This document shows positions 18,434-27,650 of a stretch of DNA of 64,000 bases, piece by piece. The stretch's first letter is position 1, and every line of letters begins with the position of its first letter. The position numbers and the translations under genes were made by a program. The DNA is taken from the NCBI RefSeq assembly GCF_003688595.1, contig NZ_RCWT01000009.1, forward strand, positions 806,001 to 870,000. Reading direction: 5' to 3'. Under the pieces are notes generated by a model. It made no database searches and had not been told where the DNA came from. It was given only the letters and a program-made list of their open reading frames with translations. Origin of the DNA: Sphingomonas sp. PP-F2F-G114-C0414 (GTDB lineage Bacteria > Pseudomonadota > Alphaproteobacteria > Sphingomonadales > Sphingomonadaceae).

Positions 18434-20545
18434 ATGCGTGGTATCTTGTTTGCGACGGCGGCGACACTGCTTGCGGGGACCGCAGCCACCGCCCAAGTCG
18501 CACCAATGACCACAACGAACACCGCCGCCGACCCGTATATCTGGCTCGAGGACAAGGATGGCGCGAAGCCGCTCGCCTGGGTCGAGGCTGAGAATGCGAA
18601 GACGTTGCCGCGGCTGCAGAACGATCCGCGCTACAAGACCTTCTATGCCGAGGCGCTGGCGATCGCGTCGGCGAAGGATCGCATTCCGATGCCGAACCAG
18701 ATGTTCGGGCGGATCTATAATTTCTGGCGCGATGCCGATCATCCGCACGGGCTGTGGCGCTGGACGAGTGCGGCGGATTACGCATCGGCAACGCCAAAGT
18801 GGACCACCGCGCTCGATCTCGATGCGCTGGGCAAGGCCGAGGGCAAGCAGTGGGTCTGGAAGGGCTCGACCTGCCTCGAGCCCGAGCAGCGGCTGTGCCT
18901 GGTCGCGCTATCCGAGGGTGGCGAGGACGCGGTGACGTATCGTGAGTTCGACCTCTCGACCGGACAGTTCGTCGAGGGCGGCTTTATGCTGCCCAAGTCG
19001 AAGCAGGATGCGACCTGGGTCGACAAGGATACGCTGCTGGTCGCGCGCGACTGGGGCGCGGGGACGACCACCCAGTCGGGCTATGCGTTCGTGATGAAGC
19101 AGCTGAAGCGCGGCCAGCCGCTAGCTGCCGCGACCGAGGTGTACCGCGGCGCGGCGACCGATCAGGGCGGCACCGCGGCAAACGTGCTGACCGACGAGAA
19201 GGGCAATCGCCTGATCGTGATCCAGCGCCGGAAGACGTTCTTCGGGGCGGACAAGCTGGTGTGGACGCCGACGGGTACACGACCGCTCGATCTGCCCGGC
19301 CGGACGTTTCCGGCGGGGATGATCGACGGGCAGGTGATCTTCTCGACCAGCGATCCATGGGGCAAGATCCCCGAAGGCGCAGTCGCGTCGGCGCCGCTCG
19401 TCGAGGTTGAGAAGGGGACGATCAACCCGACGATCGTGTTCGCGCCGGGGCCGCGCCAGTCGGTCGACGGGATGGGGCTGACCAAGTCGAAGCTGTTGCT
19501 GGTGGTGTCGGACAATGTTCGTGGCCGGGCGTCGGTCTATACGCATGGGGCAGGGGGCTGGACCGCCAAGCCGATCGCGCTGCCCGACAACGCCTCGATC
19601 GATGTCGTGAGCACGACCGATCGCAGCGACGACGCCTATCTGACGGTGACCGGGTTCCTCACGCCGACCTCGCTCTATTCGCTGGATGCGGCGACGGGCG
19701 CTGCGCCCAAGCCGATCAAGACGCTGCCGGCGAAGTTCGATGCGTCGAACGATATCGTCGAGCAGTTCGAGGCGACCTCGACCGACGGGACGAAGGTGCC
19801 GTATTTCGTGGTGCACAAGAAGGGCATCGTGCTCGACGGGACGACGCCGACGATCATGACCGCCTATGGCGGGTTCGAGGTGTCGATGACGCCGAGCTAT
19901 TCGGGGAGCACCGGCAAGCTGTGGCTAGAGCGGGGTGGGTCTTACGTGCTCGCCAACATCCGCGGTGGCGGCGAGTTCGGGCCGAAATGGCATGATGCCG
20001 GGCGCAAGACCAAGCGGCAGGTGATCTACGACGACTTCGCGGCGGTCGCGAAGGACCTGTTTGCGCGGAAGCTGACGAGTCCGGCCAAGCTGGGCATTTA
20101 TGGCGGGTCGAACGGCGGGCTGTTGATGGGCGTCGAGTTCAACCAGCATCCGGATTTGTGGAAGGCGGTGACGATCCAGGTGCCGCTGCTCGACATGATC
20201 CGGTATGAGGGGATCGCGGCCGGGGCATCGTGGGTCGACGAATATGGCTCGGTGACGGTGCCTGCGGAAAAGGCGTTCCTCGAGACGATCTCGCCGTATC
20301 AGAACATCAAGAAGGGCGTGGCGTATCCGGAGCCGTATATCTGGACGACGACCAAGGACGACCGGGTCGGGCCGCAGCACGCGCGCAAGTTCGCGGCGCG
20401 ATTGAAGGAATATGGGCTGCCGTATCTGTATTATGAGGACACGGCGGGCGGTCATTCGGGCGATGCGGATATCGAGCAGGGCGCCCGGTTGCAGGCGTTG
20501 CAGATGACATACTTCACGCAGAAGCTGGTCGGGCCGGCGAAGTAG
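18434..20545 (+). CDS. Prolyl oligopeptidase family (S9) serine peptidase, secreted
   Basis: 703 aa from the ATG at 18434, which has GGGAG 7-10 bases upstream and opens a signal peptide (MRGILFATAATLLAGTAATAQ). The N-terminal two thirds should form the beta-propeller. The C-terminal hydrolase domain carries Ser559 in GGSNGGLL, an Asp near 643 in KDDRVGPQH and His674 in GGHSGDAD. PYIWLED near the start is typical of S9A enzymes. It should cleave short proline-containing peptides in the periplasm. A longer open frame upstream to 18338 reads through repeat sequence and was rejected. Confidence 0.93.
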   Translation: MRGILFATAATLLAGTAATAQVAPMTTTNTAADPYIWLEDKDGAKPLAWVEAENAKTLPRLQNDPRYKTFYAEALAIASAKDRIPMPNQMFGRIYNFWRDADHPHGLWRWTSAADYASATPKWTTALDLDALGKAEGKQWVWKGSTCLEPEQRLCLVALSEGGEDAVTYREFDLSTGQFVEGGFMLPKSKQDATWVDKDTLLVARDWGAGTTTQSGYAFVMKQLKRGQPLAAATEVYRGAATDQGGTAANVLTDEKGNRLIVIQRRKTFFGADKLVWTPTGTRPLDLPGRTFPAGMIDGQVIFSTSDPWGKIPEGAVASAPLVEVEKGTINPTIVFAPGPRQSVDGMGLTKSKLLLVVSDNVRGRASVYTHGAGGWTAKPIALPDNASIDVVSTTDRSDDAYLTVTGFLTPTSLYSLDAATGAAPKPIKTLPAKFDASNDIVEQFEATSTDGTKVPYFVVHKKGIVLDGTTPTIMTAYGGFEVSMTPSYSGSTGKLWLERGGSYVLANIRGGGEFGPKWHDAGRKTKRQVIYDDFAAVAKDLFARKLTSPAKLGIYGGSNGGLLMGVEFNQHPDLWKAVTIQVPLLDMIRYEGIAAGASWVDEYGSVTVPAEKAFLETISPYQNIKKGVAYPEPYIWTTTKDDRVGPQHARKFAARLKEYGLPYLYYEDTAGGHSGDADIEQGARLQALQMTYFTQKLVGPAK

Positions 20546-20555
20546 GGGCGGCCGT

Positions 20556-20661
20556 CCCGTCATCCTGGACTTGATCCAGGATCCAGAGCCACGGAGCGTT
20601 GTGCTTGTGGCTCTGGATCCTGACGTTCGTCAGGATGACGGAGGTTCGTCAGGATGACGGG
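20556..20661. repeat. Inverted repeat pair, type D
   Basis: CGTCATCCTGGA / TCAGGATGACG ends and a GGATCCAGAGCCAC / GTGGCTCTGGATCC inner stem, plus an extra half-copy of the right end. Lies between two facing genes. A relative is at 33496-33579. Confidence 0.8.
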
Positions 20662-20674
20662 ATGGGAGTGCGGC

Positions 20675-21217
20675 TCAGCGGCAGCGAACCTGGCTGTTGT
20701 TCTGGTCGACTGCACGGCCGGCGAGGCCACCGACCGCTGCACCCAGCAGCGTACCCACGGTCCGCGAACGGCCGCCGTCGATTACGTTGCCGAGGATACC
20801 GCCGCCGGCCGCGCCGATGATCAGCCCGGTCGTGCCGTCGCTGCGCTTGCAGTAATATTTGCCGTCCTGACCGGCATAGACGCGGTCGTTGGTCGACAGC
20901 GTGCGCTCCTGATAGTTCGGGCCGGCGCGGTAATAGCGCGAGGGGTCGTAATTGCCCTCGTCGCGCTCGTCGGGATAGGCTTCCTGATAACCACGGTCGG
21001 GCGCGGTGCGATAGCCGCCCTGTGGCGCATAGCCGCCGCGATTGCGGACCGACTGGTAGCGATCGAATTCCTGGCGGAAGATCTGCAATTCGCTGTCGAG
21101 GCGCGACTGGGCGGCGGCGAAACGCGCGTCGTCGGCGCTGCTCTGCGCGAGCGCCGGTGTCGCTACGGAAAGGCACGTCGCCGCAATCACTGCAACCGTA
21201 CCGAACAAACGCTTCAT
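20675..21217 (-). CDS. Secreted glycine-zipper (2TM) domain protein
   Basis: 180 aa. Signal peptide MKRLFGTVAVIAATCLSVATPALA, then a helical segment, a Tyr/Arg/Gly-rich linker, and a C-terminal glycine zipper (GLIIGAAGGGILGNVI and GTLLGAAVGGLAGRAVD). Two cysteines sit at YYCKR and VRCR. Glycine-zipper proteins of this kind are found in the periplasm or outer membrane of alphaproteobacteria; some are surface antigens. Exact role unknown. Confidence 0.85.
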   Translation of the reverse strand: MKRLFGTVAVIAATCLSVATPALAQSSADDARFAAAQSRLDSELQIFRQEFDRYQSVRNRGGYAPQGGYRTAPDRGYQEAYPDERDEGNYDPSRYYRAGPNYQERTLSTNDRVYAGQDGKYYCKRSDGTTGLIIGAAGGGILGNVIDGGRSRTVGTLLGAAVGGLAGRAVDQNNSQVRCR

Positions 21218-21320
21218 GACTGAAATCCTTATCGAGGGTCGAACGCAACGGCGGACGGCAGCATGGTACCACCGTCCACCTTTCCCGGCGCGCGATTTTC
21301 ACGCGCCGGATCGCCTTACA

Positions 21321-21614
21321 TCAGCGGCAGATCTGCACGCGACGGTGGTTGCGCCATTCGGTGCGGCAGCGGCGATTGTTGTTCCAGTTGCGACGATCAT
21401 GGTCGCGACCACGATAGCGGCGGTCGTCGTGACGATCGCCGCGGTGATCGTTCCGGCGGAAATCACGGCGGTCGCCACGATGGTCGCCACGGTGATCGTT
21501 GTCGCGATACTGCTCGCTATGCCCGCGATCGCGCTGCGCCGCGGCCGGTGCGGCGGCGCCGAGACCGAGCGTTGCGAAGGCCAGCCCGGCAGCGATGAGA
21601 TGGGTAAACTTCAT
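21321..21614 (-). CDS. Small secreted Arg/His/Asp-rich protein
   Basis: 97 aa from the ATG at 21614. Signal peptide MKFTHLIAAGLAFATLGLGAAAPAAA, then about 55 residues made of HRGD-, RRDFRRND-, DDRRYRGRDHD-type repeats, ending CRTEWRNHRRVQICR with two cysteines. Low-complexity proteins of this design are common in sphingomonads and have no known function; metal or nucleic-acid binding can only be guessed. An upstream extension in the same frame has no signal peptide at its start and was not used. Confidence 0.75.
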   Translation of the reverse strand: MKFTHLIAAGLAFATLGLGAAAPAAAQRDRGHSEQYRDNDHRGDHRGDRRDFRRNDHRGDRHDDRRYRGRDHDRRNWNNNRRCRTEWRNHRRVQICR

Positions 21615-21799
21615 GAGATGTCCTCTCGAACCCGACAATCGGGATGTGCCGGTGATACGGCTATCGAGTGACATCGTTCCTGAACGGGGTTGTCGGCTGC
21701 GGTACAGGTTTGCCATCATTCCAGCCGCCGATTGAAGCTCGTGATCGTAAAGCGACAAGCGACGGTTGACGGACTGCATCGAATGGCGCACGTTCCATC

Positions 21800-22087
21800 A
21801 TGGTGATCGAAAGCATTCGGCATAAGGCGTTGCGGTCGTTCGCCGAGACCGGCCGGTCGAGGGGACTGCCCGGCAATCTCGTCGATCGATTGCGAAATAT
21901 GCTGGCGTATCTCGCCGCTGTCGAAGCCGCGGACGAACTGACGGTGCCACCCAATTTCGGCGCGTATCGCCTGGCGGGTGATCGGGCAGGCCTATGGTCG
22001 CTGACGGTGACGAAGAATTGGCGGATGACGTTTTGGATCAACGATGCGGGTGGCATCGAGGATCTCGATCTGGAGGATTATCACTGA
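21800..22087 (+). CDS. higB: HigB/RelE-family toxin
   Basis: 95 aa. The pattern MVIESIRHKALRSFAETG, then LRNMLAYLAAVEAADEL, PPNFGAYRLAGDRAGLWSLTV and NWRMTFWI is that of HigB toxins, ribosome-dependent mRNA endonucleases of the RelE fold. The basic and aromatic residues near the C-terminus are present. The stop overlaps the start of the antitoxin (TGATG), and toxin-before-antitoxin order is the HigBA hallmark. Expression is normally autoregulated by HigA. Confidence 0.9.
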   Translation: MVIESIRHKALRSFAETGRSRGLPGNLVDRLRNMLAYLAAVEAADELTVPPNFGAYRLAGDRAGLWSLTVTKNWRMTFWINDAGGIEDLDLEDYH

Positions 22088-22383
22088 TGGCGATCAAGCT
22101 TCATGCGAGTTTTGCGGTTCACCCAGGCGCTTGGTTGCGGGCTGAAGTCGTCGCGCCGCATGGGTTGAGCGTGACCGACGCGGCCGCCAAATTGCGCGTG
22201 ACGCGGCAGGCGATGAGCAACTTGCTTGGCAGTCGGGCCGGGTTGTCGGCTGAGATGGCGATCCGGTTCGAGAAGGCATTCGGGCTGCAGGCTGAGACGC
22301 TGATGCGGATGCAGGCGGCGTATGATCTGGCACTAGCGCGGACGCGTGAGGGCGAGATCGAGGTAGAGCGAGTGGCGGCCTAA
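22087..22383 (+). CDS. higA: HigA-family antitoxin, XRE-type
   Basis: 98 aa. The sequence HPGAWLRAEVVAPHGLSVTD opens as in HigA proteins. The helix-turn-helix is LSVTDAAAKLRVTRQAMSNLLGSRAGLSAEMAIRFEKAFG, about residues 28-67. It should bind and neutralise the HigB toxin and repress the operon. The ATG at 22087 shares its A with the toxin stop. Confidence 0.92.
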   Translation: MAIKLHASFAVHPGAWLRAEVVAPHGLSVTDAAAKLRVTRQAMSNLLGSRAGLSAEMAIRFEKAFGLQAETLMRMQAAYDLALARTREGEIEVERVAA

Positions 22384-22414
22384 GCGGCTTAACGTCGATC
22401 ACCTCAGGATCGTT

Positions 22415-22693
22415 TTACATCTGGCGGGTCAACGCCTCGGATACGCGTCCCGGATTTACGTTGAATTTCTGTGCCACGTCACGTTGATGTAGCTTTGGAT
22501 ACTTGGCAACGAATGCCCTGATATCCTCCGCGAGTTCTGGCGTGAAATGTGCGCTTCGCACCGAGGCGCGCGTGACGGGCGAATTTCGATACGTTTCGTC
22601 GGCTAGATCGTGAAGTTCTTCGATTCCGTACTCGTCTGCAATCTCGCGAAGTCGAGAACGTATCTGCGGAATCGTTCGCTTGTTACCCGACAT
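22415..22693 (-). CDS. Small protein with possible C-terminal helix-turn-helix
   Basis: 92 aa from the ATG at 22693 (GAGGACA upstream). The N-terminal half is charged and helical (IPQIRSRLREIADEYGIEEL). The C-terminal part, ELAEDIRAFVAKYPKLHQRDVAQKFNVNPGRVSEALT, reads like a helix-turn-helix. Codon use is AT-richer than in the flanking genes. It faces the HigBA pair, with 31 bp between the stops, and may belong to the same acquired patch. I do not recognise a named family. Confidence 0.6.
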   Translation of the reverse strand: MSGNKRTIPQIRSRLREIADEYGIEELHDLADETYRNSPVTRASVRSAHFTPELAEDIRAFVAKYPKLHQRDVAQKFNVNPGRVSEALTRQM

Positions 22694-22817
22694 GCATCTG
22701 TCCTCGACTCGAAGTCTTGGAGTGATGATCTCAAACTTGACCGAAAGTTGCAAGTTTACGGGAACGTGCAAAAAATTCCCGTCCAGTTCGGCATCGGGCG
22801 CCTCTCGACGCTTTACT

Positions 22818-25142
22818 TCAACCTATCGTAACGAAGCTGTCCATCACCCGCTTGCGACCTGACTGTTCGAAGTCGATCTCCAGCTTGTTGCCTTCGATCT
22901 CGGCGATCGTGCCGTAGCCGAACTTCTGGTGGAAGACGCGCATGCCGAGCGAGAGGTCGTCGCGGCCCTTGTTGCCGAGGCTGATCGCGCTCGATCGGCT
23001 TTCGACGACGCGCGCGGGTTTGGTGGAGAAGGTGCTGCCGGTGCCCGACGCACGCTGCCAGCCGGGGCCGCGGCCGGTGCCGCGGGCGACGTCAGCGAAC
23101 GGATCGGCGCGGTCGGACCAGTTGGCTTGCCAGAGGCTCGCGCCGCCGGACATCGTGGTTTCCGTGTCGATATGCTCAGGCGGAAGTTCGGCGACGAAGC
23201 GTGAGGGGATCGACGAGTTCCATTGGCCATAAATGCGGCGGTTGGCGGCGTGGATGATGACCGCAAGCCGGCGTGCGCGCGTGATCGCGACATAGGCCAG
23301 ACGGCGTTCCTCTTCGAGACTCTTCACGCCGCCTTCGTCGAGCGAGCGCTGCGACGGGAACAGGCCTTCCTCCCAGCCGACCAGGAACACCGTGTCGTAT
23401 TCGAGGCCCTTGGCGGCGTGGATGGTCATGATCGTGACCTGCGGGTCCTGCGCGCCGCCCTCGTTGTCCATCACGAGGCTGACGTGTTCGAGGAATGCGC
23501 CGAGCGAGTCGTACTCCTCCATCGCGCGGACGAGTTCGCTCAGGTTCTCCAGGCGGCCGGTCGCCTCGACCGACTTCTCGGCCTGGTACATCGCGGTGTA
23601 GCCGCTCTCGTCGAGCAACTGCCGCGCGAGTTCGGCGTGCGGCAGGCTGGTCGCCATGTCGCGCCAGCGGGCGATGTCGCCGACCAGCCGTCCCAGCGAC
23701 TTCTTCGCAGCCCCGGTCAGTTCGTCGGTGTCGAGGATGCGCGCGGCGGCGGTGGTCAGCGGTGTGCCGGTGGCGCGCGCGAGCTGGTAGATGCGCGCGA
23801 CCGCCTTGTCGCCGAGGCCGCGCTTGGGGACGTTGACGATACGTTCGAAGGCGAGGTCGTCCGCCGGCTGGTTGACGACGCGAAGATACGCCAGCGCGTC
23901 GCGGATTTCGGCGCGTTCGTAGAAGCGGAAGCCGCCGACGATCTTGTACGGCATGCCGATCGCGATGAAGCGGTCCTCGAACTCGCGCGTCTGGTGCTGC
24001 GCGCGGACCAGGATCGCGACCTCGTCGAGCGATTTGCCGGAGCGCCGGACGATGTCGATCTCCTCGCCGACCCGGCGCGCCTCCTCGGGGCCGTCCCAGA
24101 CACCGATGACCTTCACCTTTTCGCCGACGTCGCGCTCGGTCCAGAGTTGCTTGCCGAGCCGCCCGCCATTGTTGGCGATCACGCCCGATGCGGCGCCGAG
24201 GATGTGCGGCGTGCTGCGGTAATTCTGTTCGAGCCGGATGACCTTCGCGCCCGGAAAGTCGCGCTCGAACTTCAGGATGTTCTCGACCTGCGCGCCGCGC
24301 CACGAATAGATCGACTGGTCGTCGTCACCGACGCAGGCGATGTTCTTGCGCTCCTGCGCGAGCAGCCGCAGCCAGAGATATTGCGACGAGTTGGTGTCCT
24401 GATACTCGTCGACCATGATGTATTTGAAGCGCTGCTGGTATTGCGCGAGCACGTCGCGGTGCGTCTTCAGGATGACGAGCATGTGGAGCAGCAGGTCGCC
24501 GAAATCGCACGCGTTGAGCGCGATCAGCCGCGCCTGATATTGCTGGTACAGTTCGCCGCCGCGGCCGTTGGCGTAGCGCTCGCTCTCACCCGCATCGATA
24601 TCGGCGGGGACGAGGCCCTTGTTCTTCCACTGATCGATCAGCCCGGCGAGGCTGCGCGTCGGGAAGCGCTTCTCGTCGATGTCCGCGGCGAGGATCAGCT
24701 GTTTCAACAACCGCAACTGGTCGTCGGTATCGAGGATCGTGAAGTTCGATTGCAGCCCGACCAGTTCGGCGTGACGTCGCAGCATCTTCGCGGCGATCGC
24801 GTGGAAGGTGCCGAGCCACGGCATCCCCTCGACCGCATCGCCGACCAGGCGACCGACCCGCTCGCGCATCTCGCGTGCGGCCTTGTTGGTGAAGGTGACG
24901 CTGAGGATCTCCGAAGGCCACGCCTTCTTCGTGAAGATCAGGTGAGCCAAGCGGGCGGTGAGCGCCGCGGTCTTGCCGGTGCCCGCGCCGGCGATGATCA
25001 GCACGGGGCCGTCGGTGGTCAGCACCGCCTCGCGCTGCGGCGGATTGAGACCGCGCAGATAAGGGGGTTCTGCTTGCGCGTCGGACGAGTGGGCGATCTG
25101 GTTCACCGGTGAACAGGTAGGGAACGGGGGGCGATCGGGCAA
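22818..25142 (-). CDS. UvrD/PcrA-type superfamily 1 DNA helicase
   Basis: 774 aa. Walker A is AGAGTGKT (residues 51-58), then TFTNKAAREMRERV (motif Ia), VDEYQDTN (motif II), GDDDQSIYSWRGA (motif III), LEQNYRS (motif IV), MTIHAAKGLEYDTVFLVGWEEG (motif V) and YVAITRARR (motif VI). The C-terminal 60 residues contain GMRVFHQKFGYGTI, the tail typical of PcrA/UvrD. It unwinds DNA 3' to 5' in excision and mismatch repair. The first codon at 25142 is TTG; a GTG at 25106 is a shorter alternative that keeps the whole helicase. Confidence 0.95.
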   Translation of the reverse strand: MPDRPPFPTCSPVNQIAHSSDAQAEPPYLRGLNPPQREAVLTTDGPVLIIAGAGTGKTAALTARLAHLIFTKKAWPSEILSVTFTNKAAREMRERVGRLVGDAVEGMPWLGTFHAIAAKMLRRHAELVGLQSNFTILDTDDQLRLLKQLILAADIDEKRFPTRSLAGLIDQWKNKGLVPADIDAGESERYANGRGGELYQQYQARLIALNACDFGDLLLHMLVILKTHRDVLAQYQQRFKYIMVDEYQDTNSSQYLWLRLLAQERKNIACVGDDDQSIYSWRGAQVENILKFERDFPGAKVIRLEQNYRSTPHILGAASGVIANNGGRLGKQLWTERDVGEKVKVIGVWDGPEEARRVGEEIDIVRRSGKSLDEVAILVRAQHQTREFEDRFIAIGMPYKIVGGFRFYERAEIRDALAYLRVVNQPADDLAFERIVNVPKRGLGDKAVARIYQLARATGTPLTTAAARILDTDELTGAAKKSLGRLVGDIARWRDMATSLPHAELARQLLDESGYTAMYQAEKSVEATGRLENLSELVRAMEEYDSLGAFLEHVSLVMDNEGGAQDPQVTIMTIHAAKGLEYDTVFLVGWEEGLFPSQRSLDEGGVKSLEEERRLAYVAITRARRLAVIIHAANRRIYGQWNSSIPSRFVAELPPEHIDTETTMSGGASLWQANWSDRADPFADVARGTGRGPGWQRASGTGSTFSTKPARVVESRSSAISLGNKGRDDLSLGMRVFHQKFGYGTIAEIEGNKLEIDFEQSGRKRVMDSFVTIG

Positions 25143-25316
25143 CCTTTGAAACGTCGCCGAATCGTCGCGCGGGCGTCATGAAGCGCGCCTAGAGACGGCG
25201 CAGCGACGTGGTTCGTGGTCGGAGCAGCCGCATTCAGAAAGGCTGCCCGACGCACTGGCGCCGTCGTCCCGCAGGCAGCGCCCTGCGGACCGCAGGACCA
25301 TTTGAGGACCATCATC

Positions 25317-25646
25317 ATGAAGCTTTTCAACAGCGTCGTTTCGGCGGCGATTTTTGGCGCGTGCCTGTTCTCGACGGGGGCATCGGCCAGCGCCGTGCGC
25401 GAGCCAGTGTCGGTGCGCGTGTCGCATCGCGGACTCGACCTGACCAGCGACGCCGGGCGGACCGCGTTCCAGCGCCGCCTGCAATCGGCGATCGCCAGCG
25501 CCTGCCAGGCGCGTACCAACGGTCTCGATGCGCTCGCCGATGCGCGCCAGTGCCGTCAGGAGATGACCGACGATGCGCGCGTCAAGTTCGCCGCGATCCT
25601 CGGCCGCAACGAGACGCAGCTCGCCAGCATCGGCGCGGGGCGGTGA
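25317..25646 (+). CDS. UrcA family secreted protein
   Basis: 109 aa. Signal peptide MKLFNSVVSAAIFGACLFSTGASASA, then VRVSHRGLDLTSDAGRTAFQRRLQSAIASAC, the UrcA family pattern, with Cys residues at SACQAR and ARQCRQ likely forming a disulfide. UrcA proteins are short periplasmic proteins common in sphingomonads and caulobacters, with no assigned activity. The ATG at 25317 has GAGGA at 9 bases. An in-frame extension upstream lacks a signal peptide. Confidence 0.85.
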   Translation: MKLFNSVVSAAIFGACLFSTGASASAVREPVSVRVSHRGLDLTSDAGRTAFQRRLQSAIASACQARTNGLDALADARQCRQEMTDDARVKFAAILGRNETQLASIGAGR

Positions 25647-25683
25647 GCTGTAGCGGTCGTTGAGGAGGTCGGCGCTTAGCGAC

Positions 25684-25799
25684 CCTTCCCCGCGAGGGGG
25701 CGCCGGAGGCGACGGAGGGGGAGGACACGGAACAGAAGTTACCGCTTCCTCCCCCTCCGTCTGGCAAGAGCCAGCCACCTCCCCCTGGCGGGGGAGGAT
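25684..25799. repeat. Inverted repeat pair, type C
   Basis: About 116 bp, a relative of 13800-13922 in the opposite orientation: CCTTCCCCGCGAGGGGGCG and GACGGAGGGGGAGG on the left, CCTCCCCCTCCGTCTGGC and CCTCCCCCTGGCGGGGGAGG on the right. It lies between the UrcA gene and the phosphate transporter promoter. Confidence 0.8.
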
Positions 25800-25848
25800 C
25801 GGTGACGGCCTCGTCCCCAATCAGGGCGGATCGTCGCTTGATTTACAT

Positions 25849-25866
25849 CTGTCATAAGATTGTCAT
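25849..25866 (+). promoter_or_regulatory. Pho box (PhoB binding site) upstream of phosphate transporter
   Basis: CTGTCATAAGATTGTCAT: two near-perfect 7-mers CTGTCAT and TTGTCAT spaced by four A/T-rich bases, the layout of the PhoB consensus. It ends 24 bp before the ATG of the transporter, so the transcript leader must be very short or absent. Confidence 0.75.
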
Positions 25867-25890
25867 CGTTAGGGCCGACTGCACATCCTC

Positions 25891-27558
25891 ATGGCAACCT
25901 CCACATTTGCACCCGATGCGATGACGGCTGATTCGAGCGCTACGGCGTCGGCCCCGCGCACCGGTCCCAAACTCGATCATGCGATCCATCCGTCCGGCCG
26001 CTGGATTTTCCTCGCGGTGCTGATCGGCGGGCTCGCTTATGCCGGGTTCAGCATCGCGATCGATACCGCGCAGGTCGGTGAGTCGCTGGCGGGCGGAGCG
26101 TTCGCGTTCCTGGCGCTCGCGCTGCTGATCGCGCTGGGGTTCGAGTTCGTGAACGGGTTTCACGATACCGCCAACGCGGTCGCCACCGTCATCTACACGC
26201 ATTCGATGCCCGCGCCGCTCGCGGTAGTGTGGTCGGGGTTCTTCAATTTCCTCGGTGTGATGCTGTCGTCGGGGGCGGTCGCTTACGCGGTGATCACGTT
26301 GTTGCCGGTGGACCTGATCCTCAACGTCGGCAGCGTCGGCGGGTTCGCGATGATCTTCGCGTTGCTGCTCGCGGCGATCGTGTGGAACCTCGCGACCTGG
26401 GCGGCCGGACTGCCCAATTCGTCGAGCCACGCGCTGATCGGGTCGATTCTCGGCGTCGGCCTCGCCAATCAGATGATCAAGGGCGGCGCTGACGGCACGT
26501 CGGGCGTCGACATGGCGCAGGTCTGGAAAGTGCTGTCGGCGCTCGCGTTCAGCCCGGTCGTCGGCTTCGTCGGCGCGTTGCTGATGCTGCTCGTGATGAA
26601 GCGGTTCCTGCGCGATCGCGCGCTGTACGAGGCCCCCAAGAGCGATACGCCGCCGCCGCGCGGCATCCGCGCGCTGTTGATCGGCACCTGCACCGCGGTC
26701 AGCTTCGCGCATGGCAGCAACGACGGGCAGAAGGGGATGGGGCTGATCATGCTCATCCTGATCGGCTGCGCGCCGACCGCCTATGCCTTGAACCGGACGA
26801 TGCCCGAGAGCGCGACGCCGGCGTTCGTGCAGGCCGCGCACGACGCGTCGACCGCGTTCGTGGCGCATGCGAATGGTGCGCCCGGCGACGTCGCCGCCGC
26901 GCGCATCGACGTGACGCGCGCGCTGAAGACCAAGCAGGTTGCCGATCCGGTCGTCTATGGTGCGTTGGGGACGCTTTCGGACGACGTGTCGACGCGGATC
27001 GCGGGCTATGGCTCGCTCGGCAAGGTGCCCGCGGCGGCAACGCCGAACCTGCGCAACGACATGTATCTGCTGCTCGATACGACCAAGCTGATCACCGCCG
27101 ATACGGCCGCGCAGAGCCGCTTCACCGCGCAGGAGATCACGACGCTCAAAAGCTATAGCGGGCAGCTCGAGCAGGGCACGCGCTACATCCCGACCTGGGT
27201 CAAGATCTCGGTCGCGCTGGCGCTCGGGCTCGGGACGATGGTGGGGTGGAAGCGGATCGTCGTCACGGTAGGTGAGAAGATCGGCAAGTCGCATCTGACC
27301 TACGGGATGGGCGCGTCCGCCGAGCTGGTCGCGGCGGCGACGATCCTGCTGGCGGTCCGCTATGGCCTGCCGGTATCGACCACGCACATCCTGTCGTCGG
27401 GCGTCGCGGGGGCGAGCGTCGCCAATGGCGCCGGGTTGCAGCGGCGTACGGTCATGAACATGGCGCTGGCCTGGGTCATGACGCTGCCGGTGGCGATGCT
27501 GCTGTCGGGGGGGCTGTACTGGCTGCTGCTGACGCTGGCGCACGCGCTGGGATATTGA
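25891..27558 (+). CDS. Inorganic phosphate transporter, Pit family
   Basis: 555 aa with about 10-11 hydrophobic segments. The two inverted family signatures are GFEFVNGFHDTANAVATVIYT (first half) and FAHGSNDGQKGMGLIMLI (second half); LPNSSSHALIGSILG and LPVSTTHILSSGVAGAS are the matching pore-region repeats. A soluble insert of about 150 residues lies between the halves (about 310-430). It imports phosphate with protons, perhaps as a metal complex. The Pho box indicates induction by phosphate starvation, which is less usual for Pit than for the high-affinity Pst system. No Shine-Dalgarno sequence is visible before the ATG. Confidence 0.94.
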   Translation: MATSTFAPDAMTADSSATASAPRTGPKLDHAIHPSGRWIFLAVLIGGLAYAGFSIAIDTAQVGESLAGGAFAFLALALLIALGFEFVNGFHDTANAVATVIYTHSMPAPLAVVWSGFFNFLGVMLSSGAVAYAVITLLPVDLILNVGSVGGFAMIFALLLAAIVWNLATWAAGLPNSSSHALIGSILGVGLANQMIKGGADGTSGVDMAQVWKVLSALAFSPVVGFVGALLMLLVMKRFLRDRALYEAPKSDTPPPRGIRALLIGTCTAVSFAHGSNDGQKGMGLIMLILIGCAPTAYALNRTMPESATPAFVQAAHDASTAFVAHANGAPGDVAAARIDVTRALKTKQVADPVVYGALGTLSDDVSTRIAGYGSLGKVPAAATPNLRNDMYLLLDTTKLITADTAAQSRFTAQEITTLKSYSGQLEQGTRYIPTWVKISVALALGLGTMVGWKRIVVTVGEKIGKSHLTYGMGASAELVAAATILLAVRYGLPVSTTHILSSGVAGASVANGAGLQRRTVMNMALAWVMTLPVAMLLSGGLYWLLLTLAHALGY

Positions 27559-27650
27559 TCGAGGACGGCAACGATCCTTCGATTTTGCTGCACCGTGGAT
27601 GCCGGCACTCGTCCGGCATCAGTAGATCGATCGCCGCAGACTGACCCGCG

